A stretch of DNA of 6,861 nucleotides. Origin: an uncultured Bacilli bacterium (GTDB lineage Bacteria; Bacillota_I; Bacilli_A; RF39; UBA660). The stretch's first letter is position 1, and each line of letters begins with the position of its first letter. A program made the translations under genes and the position numbers. Below are positions 1 to 5,585 of the stretch, piece after piece. The notes beneath the pieces were generated by a model. That model saw only the letters and a program-made list of their open reading frames with translations. It did not search any database and was not told where the DNA came from. The stretch is from the NCBI GenBank assembly GCA_934162555.1, contig CAKPJE010000054.1, positions 1 through 6,861 of the forward strand. Direction: 5' to 3'.

Positions 1-437
1 TTATTAGACAAGATAAAAATAATGAAGTAATAGTAAATGAAACATATGAACAAATAATTAAAAGAATTTATCGAAAGTATTTATATCAAATAAATGAGGA
101 AGATACAAATAAAATATATGTTTATATAGGAACTTATAAGTATACTGATAGTTATGATTGTGAACATTATGATGAAAAAGTTTGTTATAATCATGTATGT
201 GCTGATTATAGAATTTATGCTGATATTGAACAAACTGGTTATGTAAATTTACCAATTCTTAAGTGTAGGAAATTTGAAGAAAATAATATTATTATAGATC
301 CTAAATCATTTTTGAAAGAAAAAGAATATTATAAAATTCAAACAGAGTTTTTTGTTAAAGCTGCTATGAGTAGTCAAAAGAGTGCGAAAAAGATGATTCT
401 TAAAAATTATCCCCTTTTACATAGAGGTAATAAATAA
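1..437 (+). CDS. Unrecognised protein, 3' end of a gene cut by the window edge
   Basis: An open frame runs from base 3 (frame 3) to a TAA at 435-437, followed directly by a second TAA. It encodes 144 residues with no start inside a plausible context, so the gene begins upstream of the window. The fragment is rich in Tyr, Lys, Glu and Asn and has no membrane segment or signal peptide. It contains four cysteines, three of them close together (about residues 53, 61 and 66 of the fragment, in a DCEHYDEKVCYNHVC stretch) and one at about 88. That grouping could suit metal binding or disulfides, but I recognise no family. The last 35 residues are basic. Codon use and A+T richness match the neighbours. 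No clear terminator follows, and the next gene has its own promoter. I am confident it is coding but do not know its function. Confidence 0.72.
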   Translation, partial: IRQDKNNEVIVNETYEQIIKRIYRKYLYQINEEDTNKIYVYIGTYKYTDSYDCEHYDEKVCYNHVCADYRIYADIEQTGYVNLPILKCRKFEENNIIIDPKSFLKEKEYYKIQTEFFVKAAMSSQKSAKKMILKNYPLLHRGNK

Positions 438-457
438 TAAATATTTAAAAAAAACAC

Positions 458-491
458 TTTAAAAAAAAATAAAATATGATATAATTATAAT
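458..491 (+). promoter_or_regulatory. Sigma-A-type promoter for the thioredoxin-like gene
   Basis: A TTTAAA -35-like hexamer lies at 458-463. After a 16-base spacer there is a perfect TATAAT at 480-485, preceded by TG at 477-478, which gives an extended -10 (TGnTATAAT). A second TATAAT follows directly at 486-491. Transcription would start near 492 and give a leader of about 28 bases. The extended -10 makes this the best-supported promoter in the window, although the background is very A+T-rich. Confidence 0.6.
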
Positions 492-508
492 GCGATGTGA
501 AAACATCA

Positions 509-516
509 TAGGAGGT
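509..516 (+). promoter_or_regulatory. Ribosome binding site that fixes the start at 520
   Basis: AGGAGGT at 510-516 sits 3 bases before ATG 520. An in-frame ATG at 490 is rejected because it lies inside the tandem -10 region, upstream of any likely transcription start, and has no ribosome binding site. Confidence 0.75.
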
Positions 517-519
517 AAC

Positions 520-1362
520 ATGGAAAATAAGAAATTTTTAATAGTCTTAGGACTTATACTACTATTAATAATCGCACTTCCGATAATTTTTTATGTAGGT
601 GGTAAAAAAGGAAGAGAAATGATGGCTAAGTTTGATGAGGCTTATAGCGCAGATAAATATACATTTATTGAACTTGCAAGAGATAATTGTAAGTATTGTG
701 TTAAGCAAGCACCAATTATTGAGGATTTTGAAAAAAATTATGGTTTAGAGTATTTATATATTGATACAAATGTTATTAACAATACTCAATTAAAATATAT
801 ACTTGAAAAAATAAAAGTTGATTATGATGATTTTGGAACTCCAACAATGGCTATAATTGGAAAAAATGAAGTTCAAGAAGCAATTATAGGTTATAAAAAT
901 GAAGATTATTTAGCTAATATATTAAATAAATATGAATTAATTAAAAATTATGGTATGAATGATTTAAAAGAAATAACTTATAGTGAATATTATAAATTAC
1001 TAAAGAGTAAAAATACTTCTGTAATTTATTTAGGAAGAAAGAATAGCGCTGATAATGAATTTGCTATTTCTCAATTAAAGAGAACTTCATATGAAACAAA
1101 TGTCCAAATTTATTATTTAGATGTTTATGATGTATATATGGCTGAAACTTATTCAGATAAAGCTACAGATGAACAAAAAGCAATTGCGAAAAAATTTATG
1201 GCTTCATTATCATTGTTTGATGATGGTTTAACTACACCTGCAGTATTAATAGTTAAAAATGGAAAATTGGTTGCATCAAAAATTCAATCAGGTTATACAT
1301 CTATCGAAACTAGTAGTTATGTAAGTTTCTTAAAAGAAAATAAGTTAGTAAAGAGTGAATAA
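520..1362 (+). CDS. Membrane-anchored tandem thioredoxin-fold protein
   Basis: The protein has 280 residues. A short basic N-terminus is followed by one hydrophobic segment (about residues 6-26), which should anchor it with the rest outside the membrane. The first thioredoxin-like domain (about 45-140) has a CKYC active site at 57-60 and a TP cis-proline at 107-108, as expected of a thiol-disulfide exchange protein. A second domain (about 150-277) ends with the typical TTPAVLIVKNGK cis-proline strand (238-249). Where a redox CxxC should stand it reads GRKNSADN, so the two cysteines are replaced by Ser176 and Asn179. The GRxxCxxC-type layout recalls the bacteriocin-transport-accessory branch of thioredoxins. 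It is a single-gene unit between its own promoter and a terminator. The client is unknown. The start follows the AGGAGGT site, which makes the protein 10 residues shorter than the longest open frame. The thioredoxin assignment is firm; the role of the second domain is inference. Confidence 0.85.
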   Translation: MENKKFLIVLGLILLLIIALPIIFYVGGKKGREMMAKFDEAYSADKYTFIELARDNCKYCVKQAPIIEDFEKNYGLEYLYIDTNVINNTQLKYILEKIKVDYDDFGTPTMAIIGKNEVQEAIIGYKNEDYLANILNKYELIKNYGMNDLKEITYSEYYKLLKSKNTSVIYLGRKNSADNEFAISQLKRTSYETNVQIYYLDVYDVYMAETYSDKATDEQKAIAKKFMASLSLFDDGLTTPAVLIVKNGKLVASKIQSGYTSIETSSYVSFLKENKLVKSE

Positions 1363-1376
1363 ATCACTCTTTTTTC
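1350..1376 (+). terminator. Intrinsic terminator overlapping the stop codon of the thioredoxin-like gene
   Basis: The stem AAAGAGTGA (1350-1358) pairs with TCACTCTTT (1364-1372) across a 5-base loop, and a run of T reaches 1375. The TAA stop (1360-1362) lies in the loop, so the last codons form the left arm. Confidence 0.82.
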
Positions 1377-1409
1377 TATTAATAGACAAAAAATTTAATA
1401 TTTGAATAA

Positions 1410-1427
1410 TATAATTATTATGGTGAT
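1410..1427 (+). promoter_or_regulatory. Possible -10 element and ribosome binding site of spoIID
   Basis: TATAAT at 1410-1415 is followed 6 bases later by GGTGAT (1422-1427), and ATG is 3 bases after that. GGTGAT matches the far 3' end of the 16S anti-Shine-Dalgarno tail. No convincing -35 was found. TAATATTT at 1396-1403 resembles a sigma-E -35, but no sigma-E -10 lies at the right distance. The ribosome site is convincing and the promoter is weak. Confidence 0.35.
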
Positions 1428-1430
1428 ATA

Positions 1431-2354
1431 ATGAAAAAAATAATTTTGACCATATTAATTATATTGGTATTACCATATATTTTAGTTAAAGTAACAGATA
1501 AAAAGGAAACTAAATTATTAGAACTTGTCCATAATGAAAAAAGTATTCGTGTTTTTAGGAGTGAAACTAAAAAAATAGAAAAGGTACCATTTGAGGAATA
1601 TATAGTTGGTGTTTTAGCTGGGGAAATGCCTTTATATTTTAAAGAAGAAGCTTTAAAAGCACAAGCTGTTGCTTCAAGGAGTTATGCTTTAAAAAGAGTT
1701 GAGTATAATAAGAGTAAAGATTATGATGTTGTTGATAATACTAATAATCAAGTATATTTAGATAATGATTATTTAAAAAAAGTTTGGGGTAGTAATTATA
1801 TTAAAAATATAAATAAAATAAGAAAAGTTGTTAATGATACTTCTTGTGAATATTTAGATTATAACGGTTCAGTTGTTGATGCTTTCTTTTTTTCAACTAG
1901 TACTGGTAAGACAGAAAATTCACTGGATGTATTTAATATTAATCTCCCATATTTAAAGAGTGTGTCAAGTGAGTGGGATCAAAAGGTATCGCCTGTATTT
2001 AACGATTATTATACTTTTACCCTTGATAATTTCTATAAAAAGTTAGGTTTAGAATATAATAGTAATTTGAATATAGAAATAATAGATTCTACATCTGCGG
2101 GAAGAATCAAGTCATTAAAAATCAATAATGTTAATTTTACAGGTAGTAAAATATCAAGTATATTTGGTTTAAGATCAACTAGTTTTAATATAAAAAGAGA
2201 TAAAAATAATGTAAATATTACTACAACTGGATTTGGTCATGGTGTTGGCATGAGTCAGTATGGTGCACAAGGAATGGCTCTTGAAGGTTATAAATATAGT
2301 GAAATCCTAAAACATTATTATAGTGGTGTTAAAATAAAAAAGTATAAATTTTAA
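1431..2354 (+). CDS. spoIID: SpoIID, sporulation peptidoglycan lytic transglycosylase
   Basis: The protein has 307 residues, a little shorter than the Bacillus protein. A basic N-terminus and hydrophobic span (about 3-20) anchor it in the membrane. The SpoIID core begins with PFEEYIVGVLAGEMP (53-67), whose Glu65 corresponds to the catalytic glutamate of the family. It continues with KAQAVASRSYAL (76-87), a FFSTSTGKTEN block (153-163) and the signature GFGHGVGMSQYGAQGMA (267-283). In the family, SpoIID cleaves glycan strands once SpoIIP has removed stem peptides, with SpoIIM as partner, and so drives mother-cell engulfment of the forespore. The His-Cys pair that helps bind zinc in the Clostridioides difficile enzyme is Phe-Ser here (154-155), so that metal site looks absent. 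spoIIQ follows after 33 bases. In Bacillus the gene depends on sigma-E. The family assignment is near certain. Confidence 0.96.
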   Translation: MKKIILTILIILVLPYILVKVTDKKETKLLELVHNEKSIRVFRSETKKIEKVPFEEYIVGVLAGEMPLYFKEEALKAQAVASRSYALKRVEYNKSKDYDVVDNTNNQVYLDNDYLKKVWGSNYIKNINKIRKVVNDTSCEYLDYNGSVVDAFFFSTSTGKTENSLDVFNINLPYLKSVSSEWDQKVSPVFNDYYTFTLDNFYKKLGLEYNSNLNIEIIDSTSAGRIKSLKINNVNFTGSKISSIFGLRSTSFNIKRDKNNVNITTTGFGHGVGMSQYGAQGMALEGYKYSEILKHYYSGVKIKKYKF

Positions 2355-2370
2355 AATTATGTACAATATA
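2342..2370 (+). promoter_or_regulatory. Candidate sigma-F-type promoter for spoIIQ
   Basis: GTATA at 2342-2346 matches the sigma-F/G -35 (GYWTA). After 14 bases, GTACAATATA at 2361-2370 fits five of seven fixed positions of the -10 consensus GGNNANAHTR. It overlaps the last codons of spoIID. In Bacillus spoIIQ is transcribed by sigma-F in the forespore, which gives the match a rationale. A chance match is quite possible in such A+T-rich sequence. Confidence 0.3.
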
Positions 2371-2375
2371 TAACT

Positions 2376-2381
2376 GAGGTG
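2376..2381 (+). promoter_or_regulatory. Ribosome binding site that fixes the spoIIQ start at 2388
   Basis: GAGGTG at 2376-2381 lies 6 bases before ATG 2388. The alternative GTG start at 2379 is part of this ribosome binding element and so is not a credible start. Confidence 0.75.
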
Positions 2382-2387
2382 AAAAAA

Positions 2388-3005
2388 ATGAGAAAATTAA
2401 AGGAATCAGTTATATATGGATTATATGCACTTGGTAGTTTAGGTTTAATTGGAGGCTTGTTTATACATCAAGCTATATCAAATACGGAGGAATATATAAG
2501 TACAAGATATGTTACTAAGAATATTTTTGATGAGGTTTACCCAGTTATTAATATATCAAAAGGTATTGAAAAGCCATTTAATGATGCTAGTGTAAAGGTT
2601 GTTAGTTCTTTTTATGATTATAAAGAAGAAAACCATGAAAATTCAATTATTTATTATGAAAATACATATATGCCAAATACGGGTGTAATTTATAAAGGTG
2701 AAAGTAAATTTGATTGTTTGGCTATTTATGAAGGTGAAGTTGTAAAATTAGAAGAAGATGAAATCATGGGTACTATCGTAACTATAAAACATGATGAAAA
2801 TATTATGAGTATTTATGGTAGTTTACAAAATGTAAAGGTAAAAGAAGGTGATATCGTTAATAAAATGGATGTTATTGGTGAAGCTGGAAAAAACAATTTA
2901 TCTAGTAGTTTAGGAGAACATTTGCACTTTGAACTAATTGTTAATGGAAAAAATGTTGATCCTGAAAAAAATTACGGAAAAACACTTGTAGAATTGAATA
3001 AATAA
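2388..3005 (+). CDS. spoIIQ: SpoIIQ-like forespore membrane protein with degenerate LytM/M23 domain
   Basis: The protein has 205 residues, shorter than Bacillus SpoIIQ because it lacks the long charged C-terminal tail. One membrane span lies at about residues 9-30, and the rest would face the space between forespore and mother-cell membranes. The M23/LytM fold covers about 95-195: FDCLAIYEGEVVKL (108-121), GTIVTIKHDENIMSIYGSL (128-146), VKEGDIVNKMDVIGEAGKN (151-169) and the HLHFE motif (178-182). The first zinc-binding motif of active M23 enzymes, HxGxD, reads NTGVIY (97-102), so both His and Asp are missing and hydrolase activity is unlikely. Bacillus SpoIIQ is similarly degenerate and works as a scaffold, pairing with SpoIIIAH to form the channel and hold SpoIID/P/M activity during engulfment. 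Its position between spoIID and spoIIID supports the name. Confidence 0.9.
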   Translation: MRKLKESVIYGLYALGSLGLIGGLFIHQAISNTEEYISTRYVTKNIFDEVYPVINISKGIEKPFNDASVKVVSSFYDYKEENHENSIIYYENTYMPNTGVIYKGESKFDCLAIYEGEVVKLEEDEIMGTIVTIKHDENIMSIYGSLQNVKVKEGDIVNKMDVIGEAGKNNLSSSLGEHLHFELIVNGKNVDPEKNYGKTLVELNK

Positions 3006-3026
3006 GTATAAAAATCCCCATAAATT
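2996..3026 (+). promoter_or_regulatory. Candidate sigma-E-type promoter for spoIIID
   Basis: GAATAAAT at 2996-3003 fits six of eight positions of the sigma-E -35 (KMATATTT). A 15-base spacer follows, then CATAAATT at 3019-3026 fits seven of eight positions of the -10 (CATAYAHT). In Bacillus spoIIID is transcribed by sigma-E. The start would fall near 3033. The element overlaps the spoIIQ stop codon. Confidence 0.33.
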
Positions 3027-3051
3027 ATATATTTTATTAAGGGGTGTTTTT
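3016..3051 (+). terminator. Weak hairpin between spoIIQ and spoIIID, attenuator-like
   Basis: CCCC (3016-3019) can pair with GGGG (3041-3044), with a short inner TAA/TTA extension, an A-rich left flank and a T run (3047-3051). It may act as a weak terminator of spoIIQ transcripts. The GGGGTG at 3041-3046 is also the ribosome binding site of spoIIID, so the same hairpin could hide that site in read-through RNA. The stem is short and the loop long. Confidence 0.35.
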
Positions 3052-3312
3052 ATGTTAAAAATTCGTACACGTGTATTAGAAGAAGCAACATATATGGTAG
3101 AAACTGAAGAAACGGTAAGGGAGATTGCTAGTAAATTTGGGGTTTCTAAGAGTACTGTTCATAAGGATCTACATGAGAGATTAAAATTCATTGATAAGGA
3201 TTTATATGATAAAGTTGATCAAATATTAAAATATCATATTGATATTAGACATATAAGGGGTGGGGAATCAACTAAAAATAAGTATTTAAATAAAGATAAA
3301 AAAATGATATAA
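3052..3312 (+). CDS. spoIIID: SpoIIID, mother-cell sporulation transcription regulator
   Basis: The protein has 86 residues, close to the usual size for this small DNA-binding protein. A helix-turn-helix spans about residues 20-42, with the family hallmark GVSKSTVHKDLHERL (30-44). A basic C-terminal stretch begins with YHIDIRHIRGGESTKNKY (61-78); in Bacillus SpoIIID this part also contacts DNA. In the mother cell SpoIIID activates and represses many sigma-E-dependent genes and prepares the switch to sigma-K. The start at ATG 3052 is set by GGGGTG 5 bases upstream. Only 13 bases separate it from the mbl homologue, so the two are very likely co-transcribed, as in Bacillus. A sigma-E-like promoter lies upstream. 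The assignment is firm. Confidence 0.96.
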   Translation: MLKIRTRVLEEATYMVETEETVREIASKFGVSKSTVHKDLHERLKFIDKDLYDKVDQILKYHIDIRHIRGGESTKNKYLNKDKKMI

Positions 3313-3325
3313 TAAAGGAGGAAAT

Positions 3326-4312
3326 ATGTTCGGCAAAGATATAGGAATAGATTTAGGAACGGCAAATGTACTGATTTATGTTAAGGGCGAAGGTATTGTT
3401 TTAAATGAGCCTAGTGTAGTTGCTTATGATGAGGAAAGCCATAGGCTACTTGCTGTTGGGAGTGAAGCTAGAGATATGCTTGGACGAACTCCAGGTAAGG
3501 TTAAAGCTATTAGGCCTTTAAAAGATGGAGTTATTGCTGATTTTGAGACTACGGAGATAATGCTTGATTATTTTATTAAAAAGGTTTTAGGAAAAAATAT
3601 TTTTGTAAGACCTAAAATAGTTATATGTTGTCCAACTAATATAACGGGTGTTGAAAAGAATGCTATTAGAGAAGCTGCTGAAAAAACAGGTGCTAAGAGG
3701 GTTTATATTGAAGAAGAACCTAAAGCTGCTGCACTTGGTGCTGGGCTTGAAATTTCGGCTCCTAGTGGTTCAATGGTTGTTGATATTGGTGGTGGAACAA
3801 CTGATATTGCGGTATTATCTTTAGGTGGTATTGTATCATCTGCTTCTATTAAAGTTGCTGGAAACACTTTTGATAAAGACATCACAAAATATATAAAAGA
3901 TAAATATAAATTGTTAATTGGTGAAAGAACTGCAGAAGAAATAAAAATACAAATTGGAACGGTTTTTAATGAAACTAATGAAAAAATGGATGTTAAGGGT
4001 AGAAATTTAGTTACAGGTTTACCTCATACTATTCATGTTACTTCCTCTGAGATTAAAGATGCTTTATCTGATGGTGCTTTTTCGATTGTTCGAACTGTTA
4101 AGAATGTTCTTGAACAAACACCGCCGGAGTTATCTGCTGATATTATAGAAAAAGGTATTGTTTTAACTGGTGGTGGTGCTTTACTTAATGGACTTGATAG
4201 TTTACTTGCTAAAGAATTAAAGGTACCTGTTAGAATTGCTGAGAGTCCGCTTTCTTGTGTAGCTGAAGGAACGGGGGTTTTACTTAATAATTTATATTTA
4301 ATAGAAAGGTAG
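3326..4312 (+). CDS. mbl: MreB/Mbl actin-like rod-shape protein
   Basis: The protein has 328 residues, the normal length. The actin-type nucleotide pocket is complete: phosphate-1 loop DIGIDLGTANVLIY (5-18), phosphate-2 loop VVDIGGGTTDIAVL (151-164), the EEEPKAAALGAG region (129-140) with the hydrolytic glutamate, and the adenosine motif VLTGGGALLNGLDSLL (279-294). Family members form membrane-bound filaments that guide lateral wall synthesis by the elongasome. The stretches ICCPTNIT (100-107), YKLLIGERTAEEIKI (194-208) and TPPELSADII (265-274) read closest to Bacillus Mbl, and the gene follows spoIIID exactly as mbl does. If the genome has only one homologue it may simply serve as MreB. AAGGAGG at 3315-3321 precedes ATG 3326 by 4 bases. 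Whether it is expressed from the spoIIID promoter or from read-through is not visible. Confidence 0.95.
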   Translation: MFGKDIGIDLGTANVLIYVKGEGIVLNEPSVVAYDEESHRLLAVGSEARDMLGRTPGKVKAIRPLKDGVIADFETTEIMLDYFIKKVLGKNIFVRPKIVICCPTNITGVEKNAIREAAEKTGAKRVYIEEEPKAAALGAGLEISAPSGSMVVDIGGGTTDIAVLSLGGIVSSASIKVAGNTFDKDITKYIKDKYKLLIGERTAEEIKIQIGTVFNETNEKMDVKGRNLVTGLPHTIHVTSSEIKDALSDGAFSIVRTVKNVLEQTPPELSADIIEKGIVLTGGGALLNGLDSLLAKELKVPVRIAESPLSCVAEGTGVLLNNLYLIER

Positions 4313-4314
4313 TT

Positions 4315-4728
4315 ATGAAAAAGGGATTTACTTTAGTAGAACTTCTTGCAATTGTTGTAATACTTGGTATTTTGGGGTCGATAGGTATGTCTATTTATTC
4401 AAGGTTACAAAAAGAAACTAGACAAAAATTATATGAAGAACAATTGATAACTATAGAGAAAGCTGTTAGAACTTATATTACTGAAAATGAGGGCAAAACA
4501 TTAAATATTAATGGTAATAGTGTAAAAATTGATTTGTTTAATGGGGAGAAAAAAATAGAAATACCTATGAGTACTTTTATTAGTGAGGGTGTATTTGATA
4601 AATACCCTGTTAATCCTAATTGTTCTAAAGAGATGACAGGTATTATTGTTATCGATGTTAAATCTAATGGTAGTTATGATTTTATTTATAATATGTCTAA
4701 TACGGAAGAAACTTTTTGCAAAGTATAG
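4315..4728 (+). CDS. Type IV pilin-like (pseudopilin) protein
   Basis: The protein has 137 residues and begins with a textbook class III signal, MKKGFTLVEL. Prepilin peptidase would cut after Gly4, Phe5 would be methylated, and Glu9 is the conserved Glu+5. A hydrophobic helix runs to about residue 28 and continues into an amphipathic helix (30-58), as in pilins and ComGC-like or type II secretion pseudopilins. The C-terminal globular part has two cysteines (103 and 135) that could form a disulfide across the last 35 residues. It starts 2 bases after the mbl stop, with its ribosome site (AGAAAGG, 4303-4309) inside the end of mbl, so it belongs to the same transcript. No prepilin peptidase, assembly ATPase or other pilin gene lies in the window. 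The pilin class is sure; its job is unknown. Confidence 0.88.
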   Translation: MKKGFTLVELLAIVVILGILGSIGMSIYSRLQKETRQKLYEEQLITIEKAVRTYITENEGKTLNINGNSVKIDLFNGEKKIEIPMSTFISEGVFDKYPVNPNCSKEMTGIIVIDVKSNGSYDFIYNMSNTEETFCKV

Positions 4729-4746
4729 AATTCTATACTTTTTTTG
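4719..4746 (+). terminator. Intrinsic terminator overlapping the stop codon of the pilin-like gene
   Basis: A perfect inverted repeat, AAAGTATAGAA (4720-4730) and TTCTATACTTT (4731-4741), forms a stem of about 8-9 pairs with a small GAATTC loop, followed by T up to 4745. The TAG stop (4726-4728) lies within the hairpin. It ends the spoIIID-mbl-pilin unit. Confidence 0.85.
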
Positions 4747-4767
4747 TATATAAAATATAAATTTACT

Positions 4768-4785
4768 TATAATAATAAAGGTGAT
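4768..4785 (+). promoter_or_regulatory. Possible -10 and ribosome binding site of the DUF421 gene
   Basis: TATAAT (4768-4773) is followed 6 bases later by GGTGAT (4780-4785), and ATG 4789 is 3 bases beyond. A weak TTGTAT -35 sits 18 bases upstream at 4744-4749, in the tail of the terminator. The ribosome site decides the start; an in-frame TTG at 4744 lies in the terminator T-tract and has no such site. The promoter part is tentative. Confidence 0.4.
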
Positions 4786-4788
4786 TAT

Positions 4789-5505
4789 ATGTTTGATTAT
4801 AAAGAAATATTAGAAGTATCTTATAGAGCTCTTATATCTTTAGTTACGCTTTTTTTAATTACTAAGTTACTTGGTAAAAAACAGGTTTCTCAATTTAGTT
4901 TATTTGATTATGTTATTGGTATATCAATTGGTAATTTTGCAGCTGAGGTAACTATTAATTTAGAAGCTGAATGGATTAATGGTGTTGTTGCTGTTCTTAT
5001 ATTTGGTATTGTTGCTTATTTGGTTTCTATTTTGACTATGAAGAGTATTGTAGCTCGTAGATTTTTTATGGGTGCTCCAACGGTTGTTATTCAAAATGGT
5101 AAGATTATTAAGGAATCTTTGAAAAAGGTTAAATTTGATATTAATGATTTATTAGAAGAATGTAGGAATAATAATGTATTTGATTTAAACCAAATTAATT
5201 ATGCTCTTATGGAAGCTAATGGGAAACTTAGTATTTTGTTAAAACCAGAATATTTACCTTTGACACCTAATGATATGAAAGTTAAGGTTAATAAAAATGG
5301 TTTAGTCGCGAATGTTATTATTGATAAAAAAATAATGAAAGAAAATTTGCTTCAGATGGATAAAGATGAAAAATGGTTAATGAAAGAGTTAAAGATTAAG
5401 GGATTTAGTTTGGATGATGTTTTACTTGGTACTTTAGATATTGATAATAAATTAACTATTTATAAACAAAAAGAAAATGAAAATGTTAAGAATGTATTAG
5501 AGTAA
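4789..5505 (+). CDS. DUF421/YetF-family membrane protein
   Basis: The protein has 238 residues, the usual size (Bacillus YetF is about 230). Three hydrophobic segments lie near residues 10-28, 41-57 and 65-84. The DUF421 hallmark GKKQVSQFSLFDYVIGISIGN (29-49) links the first two. The soluble C-terminal part follows with APTVVIQNGKII (96-107), DINDLLEECRNNNVFDLNQINYAL (117-140) and NGKLSILLKPEY (144-155), all typical of the family. Its molecular function is not settled. Several Bacillus members are in spore membranes, and the related 2Duf protein is linked to spore heat resistance, so a place beside sporulation genes is suggestive. However, a terminator separates it from them and another terminator follows, so it looks monocistronic. 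The start at 4789 is chosen over an upstream in-frame TTG because GGTGAT precedes it. Confidence 0.9.
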   Translation: MFDYKEILEVSYRALISLVTLFLITKLLGKKQVSQFSLFDYVIGISIGNFAAEVTINLEAEWINGVVAVLIFGIVAYLVSILTMKSIVARRFFMGAPTVVIQNGKIIKESLKKVKFDINDLLEECRNNNVFDLNQINYALMEANGKLSILLKPEYLPLTPNDMKVKVNKNGLVANVIIDKKIMKENLLQMDKDEKWLMKELKIKGFSLDDVLLGTLDIDNKLTIYKQKENENVKNVLE

Positions 5506-5521
5506 GTATGTATAAATAATC

Positions 5522-5539
5522 TTGTCAAATATTTTACAA
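5522..5539 (+). promoter_or_regulatory. Operator-like dyad upstream of the Nudix gene
   Basis: TTGTCAAATATTTTACAA is an 18-base imperfect palindrome in which eight of nine base pairs match. Its core, TGTCA-N6-TTACA, has the geometry of CRP/FNR-family sites (TGTGA-N6-TCACA) with one mismatch per half. It lies downstream of the DUF421 gene and upstream of the Nudix promoter. Binding by any regulator is inference. Confidence 0.35.
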
Positions 5540-5543
5540 AAAA

Positions 5544-5576
5544 AAAAGGGACTTTATTGATTTATAAGTCTTTTTA
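5544..5576 (+). terminator. Terminator of the DUF421 gene
   Basis: GGGACTT (5548-5554) pairs with AAGTCTT (5566-5572), with two G-U pairs. A-U pairs with the upstream A run can extend it. The loop has 11 bases, and T residues run to 5575. The upstream A run and downstream T run could allow function in both directions. Confidence 0.62.
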
Positions 5577-5585
5577 TTTTATAAT
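5557..5585 (+). promoter_or_regulatory. Sigma-A-type promoter for the Nudix unit
   Basis: TTGATT (5557-5562, four of six to TTGACA) and TATAAT (5580-5585) are separated by an ideal 17 bases. The predicted start near 5592 lies directly before the GGTGAT ribosome site (5593-5598), which would leave a leader of only about 10 bases. The -35 lies in the loop of the preceding terminator. Confidence 0.45.

Noticed and set aside
58..255. Open frame of 65 codons on the - strand
   Set aside because: It lies opposite the open frame at 3-437, is dominated by His, Tyr and Phe as expected from the reverse of A+T-rich coding sequence, and has no ribosome site.
490..519. Upstream in-frame ATG for the thioredoxin-like gene
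   Set aside because: The codon lies at the tandem -10 elements and would not be transcribed, while ATG 520 has a strong ribosome site.
1396..1424. Sigma-E promoter for spoIID based on the TAATATTT -35 match
   Set aside because: No sequence like CATAYAHT occurs 13-15 bases downstream, so only an unsupported half-match remains.
3703..3885. Open frame of 60 codons on the - strand inside mbl
   Set aside because: It is antisense to the conserved nucleotide-binding core of mbl and its composition is a mirror of that gene.
4744..4788. TTG start adding 15 residues to the DUF421 protein
   Set aside because: It begins in the T-tract of the preceding terminator, and the family N-terminus fits ATG 4789.
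5523..5538. TnrA/GlnR site (TGTNA-N7-TNACA)
   Set aside because: The spacing between half-sites is 6 bases, not 7, which fits the CRP/FNR layout better.
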